Assembly (NCBI GenBank): GCA_902791745.1
Contig: CADAWZ010000004.1
Location: forward strand, 1,115-34,693
Direction of reading: 5' to 3'
Length of the DNA stretch: 33,579 nt
DNA from: an uncultured bacterium
GTDB lineage: Bacteria; Vulcanimicrobiota; CADAWZ01
The notes below the pieces were generated by a model. It made no database searches and had not been told where the DNA came from. It saw only the letters and a program-made list of their open reading frames with translations. Below, piece by piece: positions 1-6,896 of this stretch. Position 1 is the first letter of the stretch, and each line of letters opens with the position of its first letter. A program made the translations under genes and the position numbers.

Positions 1-297
1 GAAATTAAAGTTGAAGAACCTGCAGAAGAAATCAAAGTTGAAGAACCTGCAGAAGAAATCAAAGTTGAAGAACCTGCAGAAGAAATTAAAGTTGAAGAAC
101 CTGTAGAAGAAATCAAAGTTGAAGAATCTGCAGAAGAGATTAAAGTTGAAGAACCTGCAGAAGAAATTAAAGTTGAAGAACCTGTAGGAGAAATCAAAGT
201 TGAAGAATCTGCAGAAGAGATTAAAGTTGAAGAACCTGTAGAAGAAATTAAAGTTGAAGAACCTGCAGGAGAAATCAAAGTTGAAGAATCTGCAGAA
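1..297 (+). repeat. 27-bp coding tandem repeat, 11 units, with an 81-bp higher-order period
   Basis: Eleven in-frame 27-base units encode the EIKVEEPAE-type repeat. Units 4-6, 7-9 and 10-11 plus the start of 12 repeat as triplets. In each triplet the first unit begins gaaatt, the second begins gaaatc and carries tct (Ser), and the third begins gagatt. This shared codon pattern shows that 81-base blocks were duplicated after the 27-base unit had diverged. Confidence 0.9.
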
Positions 298-525
298 GAG
301 ATTAAAAAAGATATTTTTTCTTTGTTTTTTGAAACAACAGAAAAAGAGGAATTTGATGAAGATTTTGATTTTGATGAAATTCCAGTAGATGATGAGGTTG
401 ATTTTGAAGGCGACGAGTATGAGGAAGAAGATAATATATGTGAAGAGGAATTACCAGAAGATTTTGATTTAGATGAGTATGAAGTGTTTGATGAAGATGA
501 AGAAGAATTGCCTGATGTTGATTAA
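1..525 (+). CDS. Acidic repeat protein, 3' part only
   Basis: The reading frame is open from base 1 and ends in TAA at 523-525, so the start lies outside the window. The visible 174 residues fall into two parts. Residues 1-99 are eleven copies of a 9-residue unit, consensus EIKVEEPAE, with P/S, A/V and E/G variants. The rest is a very acidic tail, rich in Asp and Glu, containing phrases such as DEDFDFDEIP and DEDEEELPDVD. No enzymatic motif is visible. The composition suggests an extended, highly charged, disordered segment; binding of cations or basic partners is possible but is inference only. birA follows after 14 bases, so the two are probably co-transcribed. The family cannot be named without the missing N-terminus. 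Confidence 0.8.
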   Translation, partial: EIKVEEPAEEIKVEEPAEEIKVEEPAEEIKVEEPVEEIKVEESAEEIKVEEPAEEIKVEEPVGEIKVEESAEEIKVEEPVEEIKVEEPAGEIKVEESAEEIKKDIFSLFFETTEKEEFDEDFDFDEIPVDDEVDFEGDEYEEEDNICEEELPEDFDLDEYEVFDEDEEELPDVD

Positions 526-539
526 AATTGGAGTTTGAC

Positions 540-1277
540 ATGAGCAAGAATAAATGGAGTCAGGATTTAGTTTTTTTAGAATCTACAGTTACTGTTTTTG
601 ATGATTTAAAAAAAATGGCAATCAATGGAGCTAATGAGGGAACTTGTGTTGTAGCAGAAATGCAAACTGGAGGTCATGGACGATTAAAAAGAAATTGGAT
701 TTCGCCTAAAGGTGGTTTATATTTTGCATTTTTGATAAGACCTAATAAACAACCTATTGGACTTTCTCTTGTTATAGCTCTCTGGATAGTTGAGTTTTTT
801 GAAAAAAAAATAAATTTACATTGTGATATATTGTGGCCTAATGATATATTTGTAAATGGTAAAAAACTTGGTGGAATTTTGTTAGAAGGAACTACTGGCG
901 AAAATAGTTATATTTCTGTTGGTGTTGGATTAAATATAAATACAGAGATTAAAGATGAAGGCAGAAATCCTGAAGGTATAAATCCTATATCTATTTTTGA
1001 ATTGACAAAGGAAAAATATAATTTAAGAGAATTAATGAAAGAACTTATTGATTATATTCAAATTGAATATAGTTATTTTGAATTGAATTCTTTTGAATAT
1101 TACCTTGAAAACATAAAAGAGCATTCATTGTTGAATAATAAAAAAATAGAAGTAATAGATGATGTATCTTTTATTGGAACTGTACAAGATATTGGTTCTA
1201 ATGGAGAACTAATTTTACTTGACGAAAATGAAAATAAAAGAACAGTTTGGGTTTGTAAAAAAATAAGAATTTTATAG
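540..1277 (+). CDS. birA: Biotin--[acetyl-CoA-carboxylase] ligase
   Basis: A 245-residue biotin-protein ligase, which activates biotin as biotinyl-AMP and transfers it to a lysine of a carrier domain. Residues 44-48 (GGHGR, then W and SPKGG) match the biotin/adenylate-binding loop usually written GRGR; a His stands where Arg is common. WPND at 99-102 and the following GKKLGGILLE form the catalytic core. A C-terminal SH3-like BPL_C region follows. There is no N-terminal helix-turn-helix, so this is a group I ligase without repressor function. ATG at 540 is chosen over the in-frame TTG at 528 because GGAG at 530-533 lies six bases upstream of it. The TPR/GGDEF gene starts 24 bases downstream. 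Confidence 0.93.
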   Translation: MSKNKWSQDLVFLESTVTVFDDLKKMAINGANEGTCVVAEMQTGGHGRLKRNWISPKGGLYFAFLIRPNKQPIGLSLVIALWIVEFFEKKINLHCDILWPNDIFVNGKKLGGILLEGTTGENSYISVGVGLNINTEIKDEGRNPEGINPISIFELTKEKYNLRELMKELIDYIQIEYSYFELNSFEYYLENIKEHSLLNNKKIEVIDDVSFIGTVQDIGSNGELILLDENENKRTVWVCKKIRIL

Positions 1278-1301
1278 TTTTTAAAAGTTGATGGGATTTA
1301 A

Positions 1302-3407
1302 ATGATAAGATTTTATATTAATTTTTTAGTTATATTTTTTATATTATTTTCTTTTTCTTATTCTAATGAAATTATAAATTCTGATAAAATATCAAAAGAT
1401 AAGATACAAGCTCTTTATTATTATCAAAAAAGTGCTGATTATATAAATCATGGTCAGTCAAGATTGGCTGTAGAAAATCTTGAACTGTCAATCAAATTTG
1501 ATCCTTCTTATGCTATATCTTATCTTATATTAGGAGATATTTATGCAGAAGATCCTATTCTGCTTGATTACAATAAGGCTATAAAATTTTATAATAAATT
1601 TTTAGAAAATAAAGATGAAGATTCTTCTATTTATGTAAGTGATGTTTATAAAAAAATTGCAGATGTCTATCTTGAAATGGCTTCTGTAGGAAATTTAGAT
1701 GACAAAAATAAATTGGATATATTGAAAAAATCTTCAGATGCTTATGAAAAATCGCTGGAATTGTCTTTTTCGGAAGAAAATTCTCGAAACAAAAGTCTTG
1801 TTTTTGTTTCTCTTGCTTATATAAATGCTATTTTAGGCAAATATTCAAAAGCTCTTTCTTATATAGATAAAGTTGATCCAGAAATTTCTAAATATCTTCC
1901 AGAATATAATTTTTGTTGTGGTTTGATAAATATGAAAATGGGCAAAGATGATCTTGCTATTAAATATTTTGAAAGAATAGAAAAAGATCAAGTTCCATAT
2001 TTCAATAGAGCCAAGATATGTCTTGATAAAATTGTTGTTAAAAAATCCAGTGAAAATGTAATTTTTATAATATTGCTCATTGTTCTTTTTATTTTGTTAT
2101 TTGTTCTTAGTTTTGTAATTTATAAATATGTTTATAAAAATAAAATTAATAAATTTTCTATTTCTGATTTAAAAGAGATGGGGAATGCTTCTTGGAAATA
2201 TAGAGATAATTTCATGAATACTTTGGAAGAATTATCTCATTTTACAGCAAAAACTTTTATGAATATGGTTGGGGCTAATGGAGCATATTTCTTTTTTGTA
2301 AATGCAGATAGAACAAAATTGAATATTTTAGAAGGTGTCAATGCTGGGGAATTTGATTTTTCTATTGTTGAATTGAATCATTCAGAGGATAATTCAAAGT
2401 TGTGGTTTGATAGGAGAGGAGCTATTCCTTTTACTACAAAGGCTGAATTGAATGAATCTTCATACTTAAATGCTTTCCCGAAAATTTCTGATTTTATAAA
2501 AAAATGCAATATTTCTGTAGGTATCCCTATTTATTATGTAAATTGGTTTATAGGTATTGTATATCTTTCTAATGTTAAAAATTTGAAAAAGTATGAAAAA
2601 AATATTAATGAAATAAAAATGTTTTCGTCAAGAATGTCTCATATTATAGCAGATAAAATTAGAACTGATTCAGTATATATAGACCATCAAACAGGATTAT
2701 ATAATGCATTATATTATGACAAAAAGATTGCTGAATTGGCAGAGGTATCTAAGAATTCAAATATTGAATTTTCTGTATTGAGAATTTTAATTGATCGTTA
2801 CCAAAATCTTGAAGATATTTTTGGAGAAAATTATATTTTGACTATGCGTAATATGGCTATTGATTTGATCTCCGAAATTATTTCTTCTAATCAATTTATT
2901 TGTTTAATTTCTAAGTGTGAATTTTCAATAATTATTGAAAATTTGCCATTTGATGAAGCTTATTCTAAAGCTACTTTGATAAATAAGAGAATTTCTGATA
3001 TCCATTTGACTTATCAATCTGATTATTTAAGTACATCTATAGCAGTTGGAACGTTTTCTTCTTCTGCTTTTGATATTGAGACATTTAAAGCATCTCTTGA
3101 GTCTGCTTTTATATTTGCAATAAATAATGGTGGAAATAGAGTTATTAGTATAGAAGAAGCACAAAAATATGATACAGAAGATAGATTAAAAAAATCCTCT
3201 ATTGATATAGATATTGGCAATAGTTTAGACAATATAGATGTTGATATTGATGCAGTTGAATCTAAATCAGAATTAAATTCAAAAATGGATTCAAATATTG
3301 AAACTAATGATAAAAATATTTCTGAATTAAGAAAAATAGTTCATGAAGACCATTTAAAAAAACATAGAAAAAATAAAATTCATAAATCTAAAAAGATGTC
3401 AAAATAA
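1302..3407 (+). CDS. TPR / transmembrane / GAF-like / degenerate GGDEF protein
   Basis: 701 residues. A hydrophobic N-terminus (about 5-20) is a signal peptide or anchor. Residues about 35-245 are helical repeats of TPR type (for example YYYQKSADYINHGQSRLA). A strong membrane helix lies at about 252-273. The cytoplasmic half has a GAF-like region (about 300-440) and a diguanylate-cyclase fold starting at DHQTGLYN (about 460). The GGDEF signature is replaced by SKCEF near 535, while the family's closing strand (GGNRVISIEE, near 607) is kept. It is therefore probably catalytically inactive and acts as a sensor, scaffold or nucleotide-binding relay. The C-terminal tail is Asp-rich then Lys-rich. 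The TPRs are predicted to face outside, suggesting extracytoplasmic protein sensing. Domain boundaries are estimates. Confidence 0.75.
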   Translation: MIRFYINFLVIFFILFSFSYSNEIINSDKISKDKIQALYYYQKSADYINHGQSRLAVENLELSIKFDPSYAISYLILGDIYAEDPILLDYNKAIKFYNKFLENKDEDSSIYVSDVYKKIADVYLEMASVGNLDDKNKLDILKKSSDAYEKSLELSFSEENSRNKSLVFVSLAYINAILGKYSKALSYIDKVDPEISKYLPEYNFCCGLINMKMGKDDLAIKYFERIEKDQVPYFNRAKICLDKIVVKKSSENVIFIILLIVLFILLFVLSFVIYKYVYKNKINKFSISDLKEMGNASWKYRDNFMNTLEELSHFTAKTFMNMVGANGAYFFFVNADRTKLNILEGVNAGEFDFSIVELNHSEDNSKLWFDRRGAIPFTTKAELNESSYLNAFPKISDFIKKCNISVGIPIYYVNWFIGIVYLSNVKNLKKYEKNINEIKMFSSRMSHIIADKIRTDSVYIDHQTGLYNALYYDKKIAELAEVSKNSNIEFSVLRILIDRYQNLEDIFGENYILTMRNMAIDLISEIISSNQFICLISKCEFSIIIENLPFDEAYSKATLINKRISDIHLTYQSDYLSTSIAVGTFSSSAFDIETFKASLESAFIFAINNGGNRVISIEEAQKYDTEDRLKKSSIDIDIGNSLDNIDVDIDAVESKSELNSKMDSNIETNDKNISELRKIVHEDHLKKHRKNKIHKSKKMSK

Positions 3408-3471
3408 AAAAGGTATTTCTTTGATTTTGTCAAAAATATATTATTCAAAATTAATGTAGAAAAGAGTTATT

Positions 3472-4479
3472 ATGTCTTTTAATACAAGTGGAAAACTTAG
3501 AAAAGTTGTAGCTGTCGGTGATATTCATGGAGATTATTACAGAATTTTGAGAATATTAGAAGAACAGCAAATTCTCATTCCAGGAACTCTTGTTTGGGAT
3601 CCTTTTAGTGATAATGTTGATTTAGTTTTTATTGGAGATTATGTTGACTGGAGAGGGGAATTACTCGAAGGCGACAAAAAGGAATGGGATAAGGGTCCAT
3701 ATAAAGTACTTTGGCTTTTAAGATTTCTCGTTGAGACTACTGAAAAATTGAGAAGAAAATATAAAACATTTAAGTCAAGAGTCTATATGATTATGGGAAA
3801 CCATGATGATATGATGATGGAGTCTTTGAATATTTTTAAGTTATTGGAAAAAGACGATGTAGAACAGATCGTTAATGATCCTACAGGATATGCTGTTGTT
3901 GCACAAAAATATATGGATTCAGGAAAAGATGTATCTGTTATAATTGATGCAATAATGAGATTTTTGAATTGGTATGTTCAAGGCGGGCAACATACTATAG
4001 ATAGTTTTGGTGGACTTTATGAATGGAAAAAATCTCTTGAAGGAGATATGGGGCATTTTTTAGATAAGAATTTAATATTGGGAGTTGTAATAAACAATAA
4101 GTTATATACACATTCAGTTCCAGACAAAAAAGAATCTTGGGTTAAAATAGAAAATGCTGGAAACATAAAGTGTGGAGTTAAAAATAAACTTAAAGAGGCT
4201 TTTCTTTGGGGAAGAAAAATATGGGGCTATGATTTTACAACAGGACAGCGTACAAAACCTCATTCTTCTGCAGAAGTTGATGAGATGTTGAGAATGTGTG
4301 GAATAAAGGGATTTGTTGTTGGTCATACTCCTATGAAAAAAGATTATCCTGTTATGGCTTATGAGGGTAGGATTGTAAATATTGATTTACATGGTGTTCC
4401 TGGTAGTCAACCTTATGTAGAGATTTATTATAAAGATGATAATGAAAATGATTCTGCAAAAAATAAAAAGCATAAATAA
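3472..4479 (+). CDS. Calcineurin-like metallophosphoesterase (PPP-type)
   Basis: 335 residues with the metallophosphatase metal-ligand motifs in order: GDIHGD at 16-21, GDYVDWRG at 55-62, GNHDD at 109-113 and GHTP at 284-287. The order and the GDxVDxRG form match the PPP/serine-threonine-phosphatase-like branch. The usual GDxVDRG has an inserted or substituted Trp. There is no signal peptide, so it is predicted cytoplasmic. The natural substrate (phosphoprotein, diadenosine polyphosphate or other phosphoester) cannot be read from the sequence. The Lys-rich C-terminus is not part of the fold. It sits 64 bases after the TPR/GGDEF gene and is followed by a strong terminator, so it is probably the last gene of that unit. 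Confidence 0.85.
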   Translation: MSFNTSGKLRKVVAVGDIHGDYYRILRILEEQQILIPGTLVWDPFSDNVDLVFIGDYVDWRGELLEGDKKEWDKGPYKVLWLLRFLVETTEKLRRKYKTFKSRVYMIMGNHDDMMMESLNIFKLLEKDDVEQIVNDPTGYAVVAQKYMDSGKDVSVIIDAIMRFLNWYVQGGQHTIDSFGGLYEWKKSLEGDMGHFLDKNLILGVVINNKLYTHSVPDKKESWVKIENAGNIKCGVKNKLKEAFLWGRKIWGYDFTTGQRTKPHSSAEVDEMLRMCGIKGFVVGHTPMKKDYPVMAYEGRIVNIDLHGVPGSQPYVEIYYKDDNENDSAKNKKHK

Positions 4480-4503
4480 ATTAAGTTGAGATAACTTATA
4501 AGT

Positions 4504-4549
4504 GCCGTCTTTGATTTTTATTATTTTTTAAAACATAGACGGCTTTTTT
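4504..4549 (+). terminator. Rho-independent terminator after the phosphoesterase gene
   Basis: GCCGTCT (4504-4510) pairs perfectly with AGACGGC (4537-4543), followed directly by six T. The 26-base AT-rich loop may form an inner AT stem. It separates the phosphoesterase from moxR. Confidence 0.8.
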
Positions 4550-4602
4550 ATTATTGTATATTGGTGCAAATTATTTTAAAAATTCGGAGATTATATTAAT
4601 AA

Positions 4603-5541
4603 ATGGGAAATATAACAGCTGAATATGTAAAAAAAGTTTCAGAAAATGTAATAAAAGAAGTAAGTAATCTTATTATTGGAAAAGGAGATGTAATAAGGCA
4701 GGTTTTATATGCTCTTTTTTGTGAAGGACATGTTCTGCTTGAGGATGTTCCTGGTGTTGGAAAAACTATGCTTGCAAAAGCATTTGGAACTGTTTTTGGT
4801 CTTACAACAGGAAGAGTTCAATGTACATCTGATTTGCTTCCTTCAGATGTTTTAGGGGTGAATATTTATAATCAGGCAAAAGGAGAATTTACTTTTAGAC
4901 CTGGACCAGTAAACAATAATATTGTTTTGGTTGATGAGATAAATCGTGCTAATCCTAAGACTCAATCTGCTTTACTTGAATGTATGGAAGAAAGACAGAT
5001 TACTTCAGATGGTATTACAATGCCAGTTCCAAGACCGTTTATGATTATTGCAACTCAAAATCCGATCGAATATGAAGGTACTTTTTCTCTTCCAGAGGCA
5101 CAACTTGATAGATTTTTTTTAAAAACTTCTATTGGCTATCCAGATTTTGATTCTGAATTTGCTATTTTGGATCAAAAGGATTCACAAAAAGATAAATTGG
5201 TTAAGCCACTTAATCCTCTTCCTGATTTAATTGCAATAAGAGAATTTGTAGAAAATATTTATGTTGAAGAGGGAGTAAAAAAATATATTGTTTCTCTTGT
5301 AAGAGCAACAAGAGAGGATGCTTCTGTTTTTTTGGGTTCAAGTCCAAGAGGTTCTATAGCTCTTCAGCATGCTGCTAAAGCAGTTGCAGCAATAGAGGGG
5401 AGAGATTATGTAATTCCAGATGATGTTAAGAAAGTTGTTCATCCTATTTTAGAGCATAGGATTAGACTTTCATATTCTGATTCTTCTTCTATTTCGTCTT
5501 TTCTTGATAAAATAATGAATTCAATATCTGTACCAATATAA
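4603..5541 (+). CDS. moxR: MoxR-family AAA+ ATPase
   Basis: 312 residues with a complete AAA_3/MoxR core: Walker A GVGKT at 51-55, Walker B VDE with D111 and E112, the NRANPKTQ stretch after it, and sensor 1 (ATQNPIEYEGTF) leading into LPEAQLDRF. MoxR ATPases act as chaperones that help assemble or activate partner complexes, commonly with a DUF58/VWA protein and a transglutaminase-like membrane protein. Here the DUF58 and transglutaminase genes are on the opposite strand, beginning near 13043. The GGAG at 4586-4589 is 13 bases from the ATG, longer than usual, so initiation may be weak. Confidence 0.93.
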   Translation: MGNITAEYVKKVSENVIKEVSNLIIGKGDVIRQVLYALFCEGHVLLEDVPGVGKTMLAKAFGTVFGLTTGRVQCTSDLLPSDVLGVNIYNQAKGEFTFRPGPVNNNIVLVDEINRANPKTQSALLECMEERQITSDGITMPVPRPFMIIATQNPIEYEGTFSLPEAQLDRFFLKTSIGYPDFDSEFAILDQKDSQKDKLVKPLNPLPDLIAIREFVENIYVEEGVKKYIVSLVRATREDASVFLGSSPRGSIALQHAAKAVAAIEGRDYVIPDDVKKVVHPILEHRIRLSYSDSSSISSFLDKIMNSISVPI

Positions 5542-5553
5542 ATATGATTTGTC

Positions 5554-5698
5554 AGAGGCTGTTAAAAAGAAAATAGTTTGTTTTATCTGCTTTCGCAACT
5601 TTTTGAGTACAATACACTCACTTTAACATTTTTCTCTTTTTATTTATCTAATTTTATTTAAAATAGAGAATATTTTAAGTAGGATTTTTCACAACCCT
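5554..5698. repeat. Short region bounded by imperfect inverted repeats
   Basis: In the moxR to secreted-protein gap, 5556-5568 (aggctgttaaaaa) resembles the reverse complement of the segment at about 5684-5697 (gggttgtgaaaaa), 10 of 13 positions. The interior has no ORF and no clear rho-independent hairpin. It resembles a decayed miniature element, but no target-site duplication was established. Confidence 0.25.
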
Positions 5699-5715
5699 AA
5701 AAAATAGGAGTTCTT

Positions 5716-6498
5716 ATGAAAAAAATTTTGTTTTTATTTACATTTGTTTTTTTGTTTGTTTTTATTTCTTATATGCCAGCATTTTCTGCATATAAGCCAC
5801 CTACATCTGATATAATAGTTTTTGTTGATGTTGAAGGTGGAATTAGAAAAGATATTTCAGAGGCGAGTAAAGTTCCTCTCTTTTGTCTTTATAAAGATGG
5901 AAGATTGTTATATTCCACAATAGGGGAGGATAATCTTACATTTTTAATGGAAACTAAATTGGACGACAATGGTATTGATAGAGTTAAAAGTTTTTTTTCT
6001 TCATTTGAAGAATGGAATGACATATATGATGATTGTCCTTTAAAAGATATGCCTATTGTTAATATAACAGCAAATATTGATGGAAATGTAAGAACATTTT
6101 CTATAAGAGGTATTGATTACGCTATGAGTCAAAAGACAATACCTGCCAAGTTGACAGCATTTTATCGTTATGTTGCATTTTATGCAAACGATGAAGCTAA
6201 AGAATATGAATCAGATGAAATATATTTATATGTAAAGTCGGCTTCTACTCCTGATCCAAATACGATTTACAGAACTATAGGTTGGAGAGTTAAAATTAAT
6301 TTGGATTCAATTATCGAGGATTCTGGATTGTCAAGTGTTTCATCTGTAAAATTGACAGGTAAAGATGCTAAAAAAGCTATAAAGTGTTTGAAATATTTTA
6401 CACCTTATATGACAGGAGACCTTCCTGTTTTTGTAAAGCAAAATGGTAAATATTTTTCACTTGCTTTTAGACCACTAATGCCTCATGAATTAAAATAA
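5716..6498 (+). CDS. Secreted protein of unknown function
   Basis: 260 residues. The N-terminus (MKKILFLFTFVFLFVF, then polar residues and AFSA at about 25) is a typical Sec signal peptide, so the protein is exported. The mature part is mixed alpha/beta with no internal membrane helix and no catalytic motif that I recognise. The start is well supported: GGAG lies just upstream of ATG. It is separated from moxR by 174 bases and followed seven bases later by the selenocysteine tRNA. Two Cys in the mature domain (in PLFCLY and DDCPLKD) could pair. I do not recognise the family. Confidence 0.8.
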   Translation: MKKILFLFTFVFLFVFISYMPAFSAYKPPTSDIIVFVDVEGGIRKDISEASKVPLFCLYKDGRLLYSTIGEDNLTFLMETKLDDNGIDRVKSFFSSFEEWNDIYDDCPLKDMPIVNITANIDGNVRTFSIRGIDYAMSQKTIPAKLTAFYRYVAFYANDEAKEYESDEIYLYVKSASTPDPNTIYRTIGWRVKINLDSIIEDSGLSSVSSVKLTGKDAKKAIKCLKYFTPYMTGDLPVFVKQNGKYFSLAFRPLMPHELK

Positions 6499-6505
6499 TA
6501 TATGT

Positions 6506-6598
6506 GGAAGCAGTAAGAGTCTGGTGGCTCTCGCCGACTTCAAATCGGTTGGAGAATGATAAATTCTCGGATGGTTCGATTCCTTTCTGCTTCCGCCA
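6506..6598 (+). tRNA. selC: tRNA-Sec (UCA)
   Basis: This folds as a selenocysteine tRNA that inserts selenocysteine at UGA. The acceptor stem has eight perfect pairs (GGAAGCAG, 6506-6513, with CTGCTTCC, 6587-6594), then discriminator G and encoded CCA. The D arm has six pairs (6516-6521 with 6526-6531) and a four-base loop. The anticodon loop CTTCAAA places TCA at 6540-6542. The long variable arm has six pairs (GAGAAT 6552-6557 with ATTCTC 6563-6568). The T loop is TTCGATT; the T stem has one T-T mismatch (6572/6584) and one G-T pair. The 8-bp acceptor stem, 6-bp D stem and UCA anticodon together are diagnostic. No selA, selB or selD gene is in the window. Confidence 0.95.
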
Positions 6599-6630
6599 TT
6601 TTTTGTTAATCTTAAATAAATAATAGAAGC

Positions 6631-6665
6631 CTGTTGCACATGCTATATTGCCAACAGTTTTTTTG
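6631..6665 (+). terminator. Possible terminator after tRNA-Sec
   Basis: CTGTTG (6631-6636) pairs with CAACAG (6652-6657) and is followed by a run of T. The stem is only six pairs with a 15-base loop, so it is a modest candidate. The rest of the 298-base gap between tRNA-Sec and the next gene holds the promoter at 6826-6834 and no ORF that I can support. Confidence 0.45.
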
Positions 6666-6825
6666 CTTTATTAACAAAATGAAGTTATTAAGCTGTAAAA
6701 TAGTTTTGGGAAACTGAAAAAAAAAGAATTTATCAGTGAAAATTAAGAGAGGTTGAAACTAAATATTTTTTTGTTTAAAATTAATAAAAATGTTACAAAT
6801 TTTCACTTCTCTTTTTTTTTTCTTA

Positions 6826-6834
6826 TGTTATAAT
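6826..6834 (+). promoter_or_regulatory. Extended -10 promoter of the 5'-nucleotidase gene
   Basis: TGTTATAAT fits the extended -10 form TGnTATAAT, with TATAAT at 6829-6834, 62 bases before the start codon. No good -35 is seen at 16-18 bases spacing, which is common for extended -10 promoters. Confidence 0.55.
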
Positions 6835-6896
6835 ATATTTAAAATTTAAGAATATAATATTTTGTTATTATTTTTTCTTTTATAAAGGGAGGAATT

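Noticed and set aside
1-297. Regular short direct repeats that could suggest a CRISPR array
   Set aside because: The units are contiguous 27-base codon-phased repeats with no unique spacers, inside an open reading frame.
302-547. Leftward open frame of 81 residues opposite the acidic tail
   Set aside because: It is the complement of the Glu/Asp-rich coding sequence, rich in His, Gln and Leu, and has no ribosome site.
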